Shown here one piece after another: positions 44,646 through 55,222 of a stretch of 64,000 nt of DNA. The stretch is from Arsenophonus apicola. Lineage in GTDB: Bacteria > Pseudomonadota > Gammaproteobacteria > Enterobacterales > Enterobacteriaceae. A model generated the notes under the pieces. The model was not told the DNA's origin, searched no databases, and was given only the letters and a program-made list of their open reading frames with translations. Location: NCBI RefSeq assembly GCF_020268605.1, contig NZ_CP084222.1, forward strand, positions 3,100,001-3,164,000, given 5' to 3'. The position numbers and the translations under genes were made by a program. Each line of letters begins with the position of its first letter. Within the stretch, counting starts at the first letter, position 1.

Positions 44646-45476
44646 ATGGGATATATAACAACAAAAGATAAAGTTGAAATTTTCTATAAAGACTGGGGGC
44701 CACACGATGCTCCAGTGATCTTCTTCCATCATGGCTGGCCATTAAGTTCTGACGATTGGGATAACCAAATGTTATTTTTCTTAGCACAAGGTTTCCGTGT
44801 GGTTGCGCATGATCGTCGCGGCCATGGGCGTTCCAGCCAAGTCTGGGATGGACATGATATGGATCATTACGTTGATGATGTTGCCGCTGTAGTGAACCAT
44901 CTTGGCATACAGAAAGCTATTCATGTAGGCCATTCCACTGGAGGTGGTGAAGTTATTCACTACATCGCTCGACATGGTGAAGATCATGTTTCTAAAGCAG
45001 TGCTTATTAGCGCGGTTACTCCAATCATGATACAGAGCAACAATAACCCGAAAGGATTAGCTAAATCTGTTTTCGATGATATGCAGGCTAAGTTAGCCGC
45101 TAATCGTGCACAATTCTATTATGACCTCCCGGCTGGACCATTCTATGGTTACAATCGACCAAATGCCAAACCGTCGCAAGGCATTATTTTGAATTGGTGG
45201 CGTCAGGGCATGATGGGCAGTGCCAAAGCTCATTATGATTGTATTGTCGCTCTTTCACAGACAGATTTTACCGAAGATTTGAAACTTACTACTATCCCAA
45301 CTTTAGTAATGCATAGTGTTGATGACCAGATTGTTCCTTATGAATCCTCCGCTCCGTTAGCGGCGAAATTATTACAAAACGGCACGTTGAAAACCTATAC
45401 AGGTTTTCCACATGGTATGCCTACTACAGATGCGGATACTATTAATACTGAATTATTGGCCTTTGTACGGAGTTAA
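44646..45476 (+). CDS. Alpha/beta hydrolase, non-heme chloroperoxidase-like
   Basis: Alpha/beta hydrolase of 276 residues, close to the EstF/non-heme haloperoxidase family. The triad is readable: Ser97 in GHSTGGG, an acid in SVDDQIVP (Asp226 or Asp227) and His256 in FPHGMP. HHGWPLSSDDWDNQ and AHDRRGHGRSS are family motifs. No signal peptide. Such enzymes act as esterases in vivo; perhydrolysis of acetate is a side activity. Physiological substrate unknown. Confidence 0.88.
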   Translation: MGYITTKDKVEIFYKDWGPHDAPVIFFHHGWPLSSDDWDNQMLFFLAQGFRVVAHDRRGHGRSSQVWDGHDMDHYVDDVAAVVNHLGIQKAIHVGHSTGGGEVIHYIARHGEDHVSKAVLISAVTPIMIQSNNNPKGLAKSVFDDMQAKLAANRAQFYYDLPAGPFYGYNRPNAKPSQGIILNWWRQGMMGSAKAHYDCIVALSQTDFTEDLKLTTIPTLVMHSVDDQIVPYESSAPLAAKLLQNGTLKTYTGFPHGMPTTDADTINTELLAFVRS

Positions 45477-45487
45477 CGGTTAGCCTT

Positions 45488-45520
45488 CAGAAGTTGGTGA
45501 AAAATGCCAACTTCTGATTT
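45488..45520. terminator. Hairpin between the hydrolase gene and gor
   Basis: CAGAAGTTGG (45488-45497) and CCAACTTCTG (45507-45516) form a perfect 10-bp stem with a 9-nt loop, between two convergent genes. Only a short T-run follows on the plus strand. Confidence 0.6.
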
Positions 45521-45588
45521 ATAGGATATTGCATTCACACATCATTTAGAAAATTTATCAATGAAAATAACCACTAACAAGACAGGGA

Positions 45589-46941
45589 TTATTTCATAGT
45601 AACAAACTCTTCTGCTGCCGTTGGATGAATTGCCACGGTATTATCAAAATCTTGTTTAGTGGCGCCCATTTTCAAAGCAACGGCAAAACCTTGTAAGATT
45701 TCATCCATGCCAAAACCGATACCATGAATACCGACAATTTTCTCTTCCTCACCAACACAAACTAACTTCATACGGCAAGGTTGACGATGAGCCGTTACCG
45801 CTGTGTACATTGAAACAAAAGAAGATTGATATACTTTAATTTTATCGCTACCAAATTTTTCTTTTGCTTGTGGTTCGGTAAAACCCACTGTACCTATTGG
45901 TGGATGACTAAATACCACTGTAGGTATATTGGTATAATCCAGAAACGCATCAGGTTTATTATTAAATAGACGTTCGGATAATCGACGGCCAGCCGCTACT
46001 GCAACTGGGGTTAATTCGACCGCCCCGGTATTATCACCGACTGCATACACTCTTTCTACATTTGTGTTTTGGAATTTATCAACTTTAATATAACCTTTAC
46101 TATCCCGTTCTATACCAGCCAAATCAAGATCCAAATTGTCTGTCATTGGTTTACGGCCAATTGCCCAGATTAAGGTATCAACAGTTTGGGCTTTGCCATT
46201 TTCTAACTGTAAAGTTAAACTACCGTCAGAATTTTTAATGACGGCTTTAGGAATAGATTCAGTATGCAATGTTAGCCCTTCATTTTTCATGATCCCCACT
46301 AGTGATTTAACCACCATAGGATCAAAATGACGCAAAGGCGCATGCTGACGAACAAACAAATGGGTCTCACTACCCAAAGCATTTAACACGCCAGCTAATT
46401 CGACAGCAATATAACCTGCACCAACAACTGCAACTCGCTGAGGTAATGATGTTAATTGGAAAAAACCATCTGAATCTATCCCAAATTCCGCTCCAGGAAT
46501 ATCAGGCCAAGCAGGTCTTCCGCCAGTAGCAATTAGAATATGATCTGCAGTTAACTTGCTGCCATTAACTTCGATGGTATGAGCATCAATAAAACGTGCA
46601 AATCCATTAATTACCTTAACGTTATTAGTGCTCAAACCCAGTTCATAAGACTGGTGAATACGACTAATATAACTTTGCCGGTTAGTAATCAATTTCTGCC
46701 AATCAAATTGATTAATACTGGTATTAAAACCATAAGCAGGACCATAAGCTTGAATCGCTTCTGCAACTTGTGCGGCATACCACATGATTTTTTTGGGTAC
46801 ACAACCAACATTAACACAAGTCCCGCCTAAAGCTTTTGCTTCAATAAGAGCACATTTTTGGCCATATATAGCCGCACGATTTATTGAAGCAATTCCACCG
46901 CTACCACCACCAATAGCAATATAATTATAATGTTCACTCAT
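45589..46941 (-). CDS. gor: Glutathione reductase
   Basis: NADPH-dependent flavoenzyme that reduces glutathione disulfide. 450 residues, the exact E. coli length. FAD motif GGGSGGIAS (about 11-19), redox disulfide Cys42/Cys47 in GGTCVNVGCVPKK, NADPH motif VGAGYIAVELAG, and the catalytic His/Glu in IHPTAAEEF at the C-terminus. It follows rlmJ, as in E. coli; glutathione also gates KefB, encoded elsewhere in the window. Confidence 0.97.
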   Translation of the reverse strand: MSEHYNYIAIGGGSGGIASINRAAIYGQKCALIEAKALGGTCVNVGCVPKKIMWYAAQVAEAIQAYGPAYGFNTSINQFDWQKLITNRQSYISRIHQSYELGLSTNNVKVINGFARFIDAHTIEVNGSKLTADHILIATGGRPAWPDIPGAEFGIDSDGFFQLTSLPQRVAVVGAGYIAVELAGVLNALGSETHLFVRQHAPLRHFDPMVVKSLVGIMKNEGLTLHTESIPKAVIKNSDGSLTLQLENGKAQTVDTLIWAIGRKPMTDNLDLDLAGIERDSKGYIKVDKFQNTNVERVYAVGDNTGAVELTPVAVAAGRRLSERLFNNKPDAFLDYTNIPTVVFSHPPIGTVGFTEPQAKEKFGSDKIKVYQSSFVSMYTAVTAHRQPCRMKLVCVGEEEKIVGIHGIGFGMDEILQGFAVALKMGATKQDFDNTVAIHPTAAEEFVTMK

Positions 46942-47057
46942 CGTTAATTTATTTCCATTTTATTAATTAAATTACAGTTTAACGAACATTCTTATACAGG
47001 CTATTTATTAAGAACCCGTTAAAAACTACCAACCTACTCTATACGGAATAAAAAAAT

Positions 47058-47900
47058 TTATTCCGGTACAATCCACTCTACGCAGGTATGGCCTATTCCT
47101 TCTGGTACTAAAATTTTATGTAACCATGGTAATAATGTACGGATTTGCTGTTCCAGTTTCCAAGGTGGATTAATGATGATCATACCCGAAGCCGTCATGC
47201 CTCGTTGATCGCTATCTGGACGCACGGCTAACTCAATCTTTAGTATTTTACGCATCCCACTATTTTGCAGTCCTTGGATCATTCGCTTAACTTGCTGGCG
47301 CAAAACTACTGGATACCAAATAGCGTAAATTCCTGTAGCAAACCGTTTATAACCTTCTAAAACCGCGTTAACGACGGACTGATAATCTGATTTTAATTCG
47401 TAAGATGGATCAATCAAAATAATGCCTCGACGACTTGATGGCGGTAACTTAGATTTTAACTGTTGAAAGCCATCTTGGCGTAAAACTTGTGCTCGCTTAT
47501 CTTTTGCAAATTCTGATCGCAGTAAGGGATAATCACTAGGATGTAATTCAGTCAATACCAATTTATCCTGTTCGCGTAACAAAAACTTAGCCAATAATGG
47601 CGATCCTGGATAATAATGAAGCTCACCTTTAGCATTAAGTTTAGTCATTACTGCTAGGTAAGGAGCTAATACTGTCGGCAAATCATCTCTTTGCCATAAA
47701 CGCGCAATTCCCTCACGATATTCTTCCGTCTTACCAGCATGCTTAGTTGTTAATTGATAACGACCAGCTCCAGCGTGGGTATCAAGATAAAGAACAGGCG
47801 TTTCTTTTTCCTTAAGGGACTCAATAATCAAACTTTGTACAATATGCTTTAACACATCAGCGTGATTACCTGCATGGAAACTGTGACGATAACTTAACAT
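47058..47900 (-). CDS. rlmJ: 23S rRNA (adenine-2030-N6) methyltransferase RlmJ
   Basis: Methylates A2030 of 23S rRNA using S-adenosylmethionine. 280 residues as in E. coli. It begins MLSYRHSFHAGNHADVLKH; the methylase active motif is IDPSYE (about 168-173), preceded by LYLDTHAGAGRYQL (SAM site, about 38-51). Same strand and order as gor in E. coli. Confidence 0.96.
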   Translation of the reverse strand: MLSYRHSFHAGNHADVLKHIVQSLIIESLKEKETPVLYLDTHAGAGRYQLTTKHAGKTEEYREGIARLWQRDDLPTVLAPYLAVMTKLNAKGELHYYPGSPLLAKFLLREQDKLVLTELHPSDYPLLRSEFAKDKRAQVLRQDGFQQLKSKLPPSSRRGIILIDPSYELKSDYQSVVNAVLEGYKRFATGIYAIWYPVVLRQQVKRMIQGLQNSGMRKILKIELAVRPDSDQRGMTASGMIIINPPWKLEQQIRTLLPWLHKILVPEGIGHTCVEWIVPE

Positions 47901-48073
47901 AAATTTATTACCATTTAATGTAGAAAACTATTTTATGAGAGCTAAAAATATAGCCATTATGCGGCTTATATTACCGCACATTTTATCATAGTAATATTAA
48001 TCACTAATAATGACATAATGCCTTTATAGCATTATGCTAAATAGACTATTAACAATAAAAAGGTGAATGTAAG

Positions 48074-48466
48074 ATGAGAAAAATACCATTATCAATATGT
48101 TGTATTGGGGTTATGCTTGCTAGTTACTCAGTATATGCTAGCCAACAAATAAATCTCTGTGAAATAAAAAAACAAAAATTACAGACCGAAATCGAATATG
48201 CTAAAAAACATGGTAATAAACATCGCCTTGATGGATTAGAAAAAGCGTTAAAAAATTTACAACATAATTGTACATCTGAATCTGTGTATCAAAAAAATAA
48301 AAATGAAGTTGAGAAAAAACGCTTAAAAGTCAAAGAACGTGAAGTTGACTTAAAAGCCGCGCAAACAAAAGGCGATAAGAATAAAATTAGTAAGCAGCAA
48401 CAAAAACTACAACAAGCCAAAACTGAACTTCGTCAGGCAGAGGAAACATTGAAAGCAAGCAAATAA
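48074..48466 (+). CDS. DUF1090 family periplasmic protein (YqjC-like)
   Basis: Small exported protein of 130 residues. A signal peptide ends near VYASQQ (about 24). The rest is highly charged helix and coiled coil with two conserved-type cysteines (NLCEIKK, HNCTSES), typical of DUF1090. E. coli YqjC is the nearest match, in a different place there. Function unknown; YqjC lies among stress genes in E. coli. Confidence 0.82.
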   Translation: MRKIPLSICCIGVMLASYSVYASQQINLCEIKKQKLQTEIEYAKKHGNKHRLDGLEKALKNLQHNCTSESVYQKNKNEVEKKRLKVKEREVDLKAAQTKGDKNKISKQQQKLQQAKTELRQAEETLKASK

Positions 48467-48561
48467 ATCATCGGCAAATTAAACGGATTTAGATAAAAAT
48501 AGGCCATGCTTAAAAATAACTTTGAGCAAATAATAGCCGTGCAGCATAAGGAGAGCAAAAG

Positions 48562-49485
48562 GTGAAAAACACGTTGAGTAAAAGTGTTGTTAGTGGTAAG
48601 AAAGCATTAACCTATTCAAAGAAGTGGGTTAATGTTATCTGTAATATTCCATTTATTGCCCATTTGATCCGTGCAGCAGAACGTTTTAATGACCGTATGG
48701 GCAATCAATTTGGCGCCGCTATTACCTATTTTTCTTTTCTCTCTTTGATCCCTGTCCTTATGTTTTCCTTTGCTGCAACTGGCTTTATACTAGCCTCTAA
48801 CCCCGATTTATTGGAAAAATTGATCCGTGGTATTTCAAAAAGCATTAGTGATCCAACATTAGCCCAAACGCTGGAAAGAAGCATCGATACAGCTATTCGT
48901 CAACGTACTGCCGTCGGTTTGACTGGTTTAGCCATTGCACTTTATTCTGGTGTTAATTGGGTTAATAACCTTCGTCAAGCAATTTTAGCGCAATCTGGTG
49001 ATATTTGGAAAAGAAACGAAGATGAGAATGAATCCATTTTTTTCCGTTATTTGCGTGATTTTCTTTTTCTCATTGGCTTATTAATCGCCTTAGTCATCAC
49101 CATAACATTAACTTCTATTGCTGGTTCGGCACAAGCAACACTGGTTAGTCTATTGCATCTTGATGGTATTGAATGGCTACGTCCAATTTGGACAATAGTT
49201 GGTTTAACTATCTCAATTATGGCAAATTATCTACTCTTTCTATGGATTTTTTGGATCTTACCTCATCAACAATTTCGTCGCATTTCGCTACTAAAAGGAA
49301 CACTAATCGCCGCTATTGGCTTTGAAATACTCAAATCTATTATGACTTGGGTATTGCCTAATCTGGCAAGCTCACCATCAGGTGCAGCATTTGGTTCAGT
49401 TATTGGGCTTATGGCTTTTTTCTACTTTTTTGCCCGTTTGACTCTTTTTTGTGCTGCCTGGATAGCCACAGATAAACCTGCATAA
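48562..49485 (+). CDS. yhjD: Inner membrane protein YhjD (YihY/BrkB family)
   Basis: Polytopic inner-membrane protein of 307 residues with about six membrane segments. The segment RAAERFNDRMGNQFGAAITYFSFLS (split: RAAERFNDRMGN, then QFGAAITYFSFLS) and the C-terminal SSPSGAAFGSVIGLMAFFYF match YhjD better than YihY. The start is GTG with an AAGGAGAG site 7 bp upstream. In E. coli yhjD mutations suppress LPS-transport lethality, so a role in lipid traffic is suspected. Lies in the E. coli gor-dpp interval too. Confidence 0.88.
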   Translation: MKNTLSKSVVSGKKALTYSKKWVNVICNIPFIAHLIRAAERFNDRMGNQFGAAITYFSFLSLIPVLMFSFAATGFILASNPDLLEKLIRGISKSISDPTLAQTLERSIDTAIRQRTAVGLTGLAIALYSGVNWVNNLRQAILAQSGDIWKRNEDENESIFFRYLRDFLFLIGLLIALVITITLTSIAGSAQATLVSLLHLDGIEWLRPIWTIVGLTISIMANYLLFLWIFWILPHQQFRRISLLKGTLIAAIGFEILKSIMTWVLPNLASSPSGAAFGSVIGLMAFFYFFARLTLFCAAWIATDKPA

Positions 49486-49685
49486 CAATGCAAGCATAAA
49501 ACTGACGCTCAATAATTTATTAGTGAAAAAATATTAGTAAATAAAATCCAAAAATTATGTTACATAAATACCGCTGAAAAAATTAATCACCAGTAACTAT
49601 TTGCCGCATAACTGTATTTATTTTTAATGATAAGCTGCCTATTCATGATACCCATATAGTATTAAACTATAATTCTTTGCCATTC

Positions 49686-51170
49686 TTAATTAGCGCGGGT
49701 AACAGGTGAGCCTTCATTTACTTCCTGTTCCGTTGCGGATGTTGTCACTGCCGACCACAGAACTTGTTTAAACTTGTTCCTGATCTGCGCAATATCTAAT
49801 CGTTTTTTATCCACTGGTTGAGATAAAATAAAGGTAGGTTCTTGCGCAACCAACCGTTTAGCATCCTCTGTTATTACAGCTAATGTTAATTCTGCTAAAA
49901 AAGCTTGCCGTAAGCGCTGGAACTGTTCCGGCGCAATATCTATGACACCATTCTGTTGTGAAATCAGACGCTGATTAATTAATATGTCAGTACTTACTCT
50001 GGCATAAGCCGCAAACAGTTGATCTAATTGCTGCTGTTTTTCTTGTACTATTTGTTCAAATATGGCCCGAGACACACCTTTATTATTAATGGCAGATAAT
50101 TCTGCTAATAAGCCCTCGGTTACACTCTTCATTTTTTCAGGCGCTGCTGATACTAATAATGCACAGCTCGCTCTCTGATATTGAATACGGCAATCCATAT
50201 TCAATCCAACAGCTTTGCCATATTTTTTGTCAAAAGTCTGTTTTATTGAGCGAAAAATAGTCTCTCTGGCTAAATCATCACGCCAATATCGCTTTAACAT
50301 TTCAGAATCGTTAATGGTTCGCCAACCAAAATCCCAAGTCAGCGATAAAATATCTTTTGCTGGATCTAAGCTGGTTAAATTAATTATTTGTGGTGTAAGA
50401 ACAGGCAGAGTGGCCATAGTAACCGGCATAGAGCGCTTTCCATTAAGTGTTGAAAAAACCTGATTAATATTTTCCGTCAATGTACGGCTATCTACATGGC
50501 CAGCGACATAAAGCGTCATTATATCAGGCGTATACCATTGTTGAACAAATTTGTTGATTTCTTCCAATTTAACCGGCGTAACTGGCATCGCACCCGGCTC
50601 ATGGCCAATTAACGTTGATCCTCTTATTCTCGCCCGCCATAAAGGATCTTTTACATTAGCTGGGTGTGTTACTACCAAATTCTTTGGCAACTGCGTTATC
50701 ATCATTAAGGATTTTTTATCAAATTGACCACCCGCTGCCGAGCCAGCCAACCATTGTAGTGCTTCTTTAAGTAATTCAGGTCGATTATTAGGTAAGCTTA
50801 GGTTATATAGGGTGACATCATAAGAGACAATCGCCGGCGGGATCGGTGCTGCTGGATCAATCGCATTGTGCCATAACTGCTGTAATTGCGAACTGCTTAA
50901 GGTTTTACTATGAAATAGTGCCATTTTGGGGATCAAATAGGTAAAGCCTCTTTGACTTGCTGTTTCTACCATTGAACCCGCTTTAATAACTAATCGCAAT
51001 TGGATCCTATCATTCGGCCGCTGCGGTGTTTGTAATAGTTGCCAGGAAAAGCCATTATCTAATTTACCCTGCTGCCAGGCAGGATCAGGTTGCAAAGTTT
51101 CTGCCGGCAGTTGGCTGGACAAAGCCATTAGTACGCCACCAATAAAATACCGCATTTTAATGCCCTGCAT
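49686..51170 (-). CDS. yhjJ: M16 peptidase-like periplasmic protein YhjJ
   Basis: Predicted exported protein of 494 residues (E. coli 498). It begins MQGIKMRYFIGGVLMALSS with a signal peptide cleaved near LPAET, followed by the conserved LQPDPAWQQGKLDNG. Overall it aligns to the M16 (pitrilysin) fold, with YTPDIMTLYVAGHVD in the middle, but the zinc-binding HxxEH is absent where expected (about 80-90), as in E. coli. So it is probably a non-catalytic homologue. Neighbours match the E. coli 79-min region. Confidence 0.9.
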   Translation of the reverse strand: MQGIKMRYFIGGVLMALSSQLPAETLQPDPAWQQGKLDNGFSWQLLQTPQRPNDRIQLRLVIKAGSMVETASQRGFTYLIPKMALFHSKTLSSSQLQQLWHNAIDPAAPIPPAIVSYDVTLYNLSLPNNRPELLKEALQWLAGSAAGGQFDKKSLMMITQLPKNLVVTHPANVKDPLWRARIRGSTLIGHEPGAMPVTPVKLEEINKFVQQWYTPDIMTLYVAGHVDSRTLTENINQVFSTLNGKRSMPVTMATLPVLTPQIINLTSLDPAKDILSLTWDFGWRTINDSEMLKRYWRDDLARETIFRSIKQTFDKKYGKAVGLNMDCRIQYQRASCALLVSAAPEKMKSVTEGLLAELSAINNKGVSRAIFEQIVQEKQQQLDQLFAAYARVSTDILINQRLISQQNGVIDIAPEQFQRLRQAFLAELTLAVITEDAKRLVAQEPTFILSQPVDKKRLDIAQIRNKFKQVLWSAVTTSATEQEVNEGSPVTRAN

Positions 51171-51707
51171 GCAAACCTCTTGTTGTTAATTGTTGGATTT
51201 AACCATCAAATGCCACATTTATTTTTTATGGAAAGTACCACCTCAGGGCTTAGACAGTCGATCTCTGGTTAATTCTCATAATATTTGTGATGTTTTTAGA
51301 TCCATAAGACTATCATGTTAGCCTTTAGGTTCACCACTAAGTTTTTTAACAGAGTATTGATGTAAATCGAATTTTATTAATCACATTATGGTTAAAAATA
51401 GTCGTTTAATACAGGCCTCTAATATTATCAGCTTAAACAATATAAAACATATTAATAATTGACTGTAGTACAATCAATAAAATCGTTAATTTATAAACAA
51501 AATTACTTAAATATAACGAATAACAACATCTATCACTAATGATCAAGTTTAATTAATGGGCTAATACAATTTTGACCTCTATATTTGTGTTAGAATTCTC
51601 ATTCTAATAATTTTGTGAAATATTATTCTTATAGAAATTGATTAGTTTATTGAGTAGAAAAAACAATAGCGACTATCTAAGCCCTAGCCGCTATGATGAG
51701 AGGTTAA
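51171..51707. other. Intergenic region beyond yhjJ
   Basis: A 537-bp AT-rich stretch without a gene. It includes at 51665-51695 a hairpin-like segment (ATAGCG... CGCTAT) that is related to the one at 53464-53491 after the second exoprotein gene, so it probably is the 3' end signal of the decayed copy. Confidence 0.5.
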
Positions 51708-53212
51708 CTATTTAAACATACCCGCTAATACTTTATTACTTTGACTAAATTCAGCATTTTTTATTCCAGCTAATGATATTTCATCAACTGGTATAATATT
51801 AGCCTTTTTTCTCCTCATCGATAGTTGAAATAATCTCATTTATAGCAGACAAACTAACTTTATCAATCGTTAAATCGTCAGCTAACTTATTTTACCGTTA
51901 TCATTATTAACATTAATAGCATCTATATTTATTGTATTTCTACTGATATTGATACTAGACCGGTTTCTATAATCTCTATAGTTCCACTATTTTCCATATC
52001 ACAAATAATTTTATTTTTAGATGCTCAGTAGCTGAAATTAAGTTTCTGTTAATTAAAGAGAACCTTATTTTTTTGTTTATTATTGATTTATTAAAATCTA
52101 ATTTACACTATTTATTTTATCATTACCTGCAATATAATCTGAATTAATTATATCGGAAAATAGTTTAGTTGTTAAAATTTATAATGCTATCATAATTAAC
52201 AAATAATAACTTAAGAGAAAATGTTACTTTTCCTTTATTAATATAAAAATATGCACAGTCCAACTTAATACTTTTAGTTTTTATTGTAGAGTTCAAAAAT
52301 TCTTCTTGTGTATAATTACCATTATGACCAATAGCTAACTGCGCATTTTTTATTAATAAAATTACCTATTATATTGACACCCAGCTTATTCCTCAATAAA
52401 TACTATTTATTATTTATTGGATTATTATCTGTTAAAATAATATTTGTATATTTAGCTTGAATTGTTGCGTCTTTTCCAATAGTTAAACCGGAAACAGGTA
52501 TTGGATTTGATAACCTACTCTTTCCAATAATGGATAATTTATTCTGATTAGAAACTCTTACAATATTATCACCGATAATGGCATAAATCGTATTTGCTGA
52601 TAGAGAACTATGATCCATTATCTTAACATGACGGGAGATAAGATCTAAACGTCCTTCTTCGCTACGATGAACATGATTAATACCTTTAAATACAATATCG
52701 CCATTTTCAGTCGGTAAAAGTAATTCTCCTGTCTGCACTTTATCAAAACCCACGTCTCTAAATCTGGCTAGAGAATGTTCATCTATATAAAAAACTTTTC
52801 CTACTAATAACCGCTGAATTGTTGAACCTGAAAACCAACAACCCTTACATTTAATACCATTAGGATTAGCAATAATTAGCTCTGCTGGTTGACCATTAAC
52901 GGCTAACACACCTCTGAGGAAACTTTTTTTATCTGAAGTCACTTCATTAACAATAATTTTTGCTGCTACATCATTTGTATTCTCAATAATAACACCTTCT
53001 TGACTAATATTAAACTTTTGATAATAATTATGAGAAATACCATTTTCATCCGTTTTTTCAATATTAATATGTTCAATACCATTTTTAATTTCAACGCTAA
53101 GATCTTTTTTCTTAATATTATCGATAACTATATTTTGACTAGCAGTGACATGGAAAGAATAAAAGATACTGGCAATACTTAAAACGATAAAACTTAATTT
53201 ATTTTTTCTCAT
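51708..53212 (-). pseudogene. TpsA-type exoprotein gene 1, decayed
   Basis: The intact 5' part (52403-53212, 269 codons) encodes a signal peptide (MRKNKLSFIVLSIASIF) and a TPS/haemagglutination domain with the NPNGI motif and a CxxC (NPNGIKCKGC). It closely resembles the neighbouring copy. After the stop at 52403 homologous fragments continue in changing frames (for example NGNYTQEEFLNSTIKTKS and IDKVSLSAINEII) until a last piece ending VLAGMFK and TAG at 51708. The gene has thus lost its C-terminal passenger through several indels. The start is fixed by an AGGGAG site 7 bp upstream. Confidence 0.8.
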
Positions 53213-53524
53213 ATAACAACTCCCTTTAATTAACATAATAACACTTAGACTAAAGCGTTTTTATCTTAAATAGGTATTATATTTTTCGTCAAGAAAAATA
53301 AAAAAGAAAATATAATTATTTGTAACAATATTATTATTTTTTTACAGAAATAAACTTCAATAATAAAAACTGCTAATCCATTTTGCATTTTAAATATTGA
53401 TCAGATTTTAATTTGATTAATAATAAAATTTATCATTCATATAACTAATTGCTGAATAAAACAATAGCACCTATATTGGAGTAGGCGCTATGACTAATAA
53501 CTTATTTATATAGAAATAAATACT
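53213..53524. other. Spacer between the two exoprotein genes
   Basis: A 312-bp gap with the presumed promoter of copy 1, including a 17-bp segment (CTTAGACTAAAGCGTTT, 53244-53260) that is repeated before copy 2 at 55254-55270, and a 3' hairpin of copy 2 (ATAGC/GCTAT arms at 53464-53491). Confidence 0.55.
53244..53275 (-). repeat. Upstream element shared with the second exoprotein gene, copy A
   Basis: CTTAGACTAAAGCGTTT at 53244-53260, followed by a related ATCTTAAATA stretch, 30-60 bp upstream of the decayed exoprotein start. The same element occurs at the same distance upstream of copy 2. It may be a regulator site or core promoter kept since duplication. Confidence 0.6.
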
Positions 53525-55222
53525 TTATTTTTCTGTTGACATTTTCCAACGCAGATCGATTTTTTTACTATTAGCAAGTTTCCAACTTTCATTAGTATTA
53601 ATATTAGCTAATCCCGCGACATGAACAATAGGCTTAATTTTGTTATTAAGAATTTTAATATTACCATCTTTAGCTTTTAATTGCTGGGTATCAACCATTA
53701 AACCATTACTAGCTGCGATATTACTTCCCGATGTATCAAGCAATTCTTTAGCTTTTATGTTTACTACCCCACTTTTAATAGTATATTGCCCAATATTTGT
53801 TGTTTTTTTACCCTCGACCTTAATAATCCCTTTATTTTTTACATAATCAGCATTAATTTCCAAACGGCCATTACCCATTAAACCAGCATTATTGATAAAC
53901 TCTTTACTTTTAAATACTAACTTAGAATTGTTGAATAAGAATTGGCCATATGATGATGGTTTATCACCTGTAAAATGATAATACTGATAATAATCTTCTT
54001 TATTATTAAACATGTTGCTTTTTACCACAACAATTGCATCATTAATACTTAAATAACTATTGATATTTTCAAATAAATCAACATTAATATTCATATCAGA
54101 GTTATTCATTTCAAAAGATGCATGATCAAATTTTAATAGCTTTGATTTGATGAACGATTTGTTTAAATGCTTATTTTCATATCTATCATTTCGTTTTTCA
54201 CCAATAATCAATTTAGCATCTTGCTCATTAATAATGTCATTATCAACATTAGCATAAAGCCTTTTAACGCGTAGCTGCCCTTTATTAATAATACGACTAT
54301 CACCCGTTTGTGTAATGCTCAATTCATCAAATTTTACACTTGCTTTTTCGTTAATCAACAAACCTGCATAAGGGCTATTTTCAAGCTGACCAAAGTGACC
54401 CGTAACCGAGTGAACATAGTCAGGATAAGCAGCTACACGATATAAATCCATTTTACCGTTTTCACCTTTACGAATAAGGGAATAATTAGCTGGAACCTCT
54501 TGCTTGGTAGAAAAATTATTTTTTACAAAATATTGATAAGGATTATCTTTAGGAGAAAATTTAATTTCATTATTGCCAATAATGGTTTTAAGTAAGTTAC
54601 CTTTTAGATAACCATCAGACATCGCTGTTTCATTAGTGATAAGTGTTAATACTCCTCTATCATGAACTGACTTAATATTATTTTTAAATATAATCTTGCC
54701 TCCAGCTGAGGGATTAATTTTCAAATCTCCATTTTTATAGTGAATAGTACCTCCCTCTGAAAATAATGTTGATTCCTCATCGTTGATTAATTTAATTTTA
54801 CCGGTTACTAGTAACTGTTGATCAGTACCGGAAAACGAACAACCATTACATTCAATACCATTTGGATTAGCCACCATCAAATATGCATTATCGCCTTGAA
54901 CCCGTAATTCACCATTGAGTAAGCTTTTTTCATTAGATGTGACTTCGTTAATAATAAATTTTGCTGCTGAGTTCGTTAAAGAGGTTGGATTCTTAATAAC
55001 CACACCTTTTTCACTGACATTAAACTTTTGATAATAATTATAGGAAATGCCATTTTCATTCGCTTTTTCAATATTAATATGTTCAATACCATTTTTAATT
55101 TCTACTGCCAGATCTCTTTTTTTATTATTATCAATAATAATATTTTCACTAGCATTAATATGAAAAGAAGAAAGAATGCTAGCAATACTTAAGGCGATAA
55201 AACTTATTTTATTTTTTCCCAT
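53525..55222 (-). CDS. TpsA-type exoprotein (filamentous haemagglutinin-like), copy 2
   Basis: Predicted secreted protein of 565 residues. Signal peptide to about residue 24 (FHINAS), then the TPS domain (about 25-270) with YYQKFNVSEKGVVIKN, NPNGI (119-123) and Cys125-Cys128, the features recognised by the outer-membrane TpsB partner. The remainder, about 270-565, is asparagine- and lysine-rich, as expected for a short beta-helix. At 565 residues it is small for the family, which often exceeds 1000, and has no toxin domain that I recognise. The TpsB gene lies beyond the dpp operon. Confidence 0.82.
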   Translation of the reverse strand: MGKNKISFIALSIASILSSFHINASENIIIDNNKKRDLAVEIKNGIEHINIEKANENGISYNYYQKFNVSEKGVVIKNPTSLTNSAAKFIINEVTSNEKSLLNGELRVQGDNAYLMVANPNGIECNGCSFSGTDQQLLVTGKIKLINDEESTLFSEGGTIHYKNGDLKINPSAGGKIIFKNNIKSVHDRGVLTLITNETAMSDGYLKGNLLKTIIGNNEIKFSPKDNPYQYFVKNNFSTKQEVPANYSLIRKGENGKMDLYRVAAYPDYVHSVTGHFGQLENSPYAGLLINEKASVKFDELSITQTGDSRIINKGQLRVKRLYANVDNDIINEQDAKLIIGEKRNDRYENKHLNKSFIKSKLLKFDHASFEMNNSDMNINVDLFENINSYLSINDAIVVVKSNMFNNKEDYYQYYHFTGDKPSSYGQFLFNNSKLVFKSKEFINNAGLMGNGRLEINADYVKNKGIIKVEGKKTTNIGQYTIKSGVVNIKAKELLDTSGSNIAASNGLMVDTQQLKAKDGNIKILNNKIKPIVHVAGLANINTNESWKLANSKKIDLRWKMSTEK

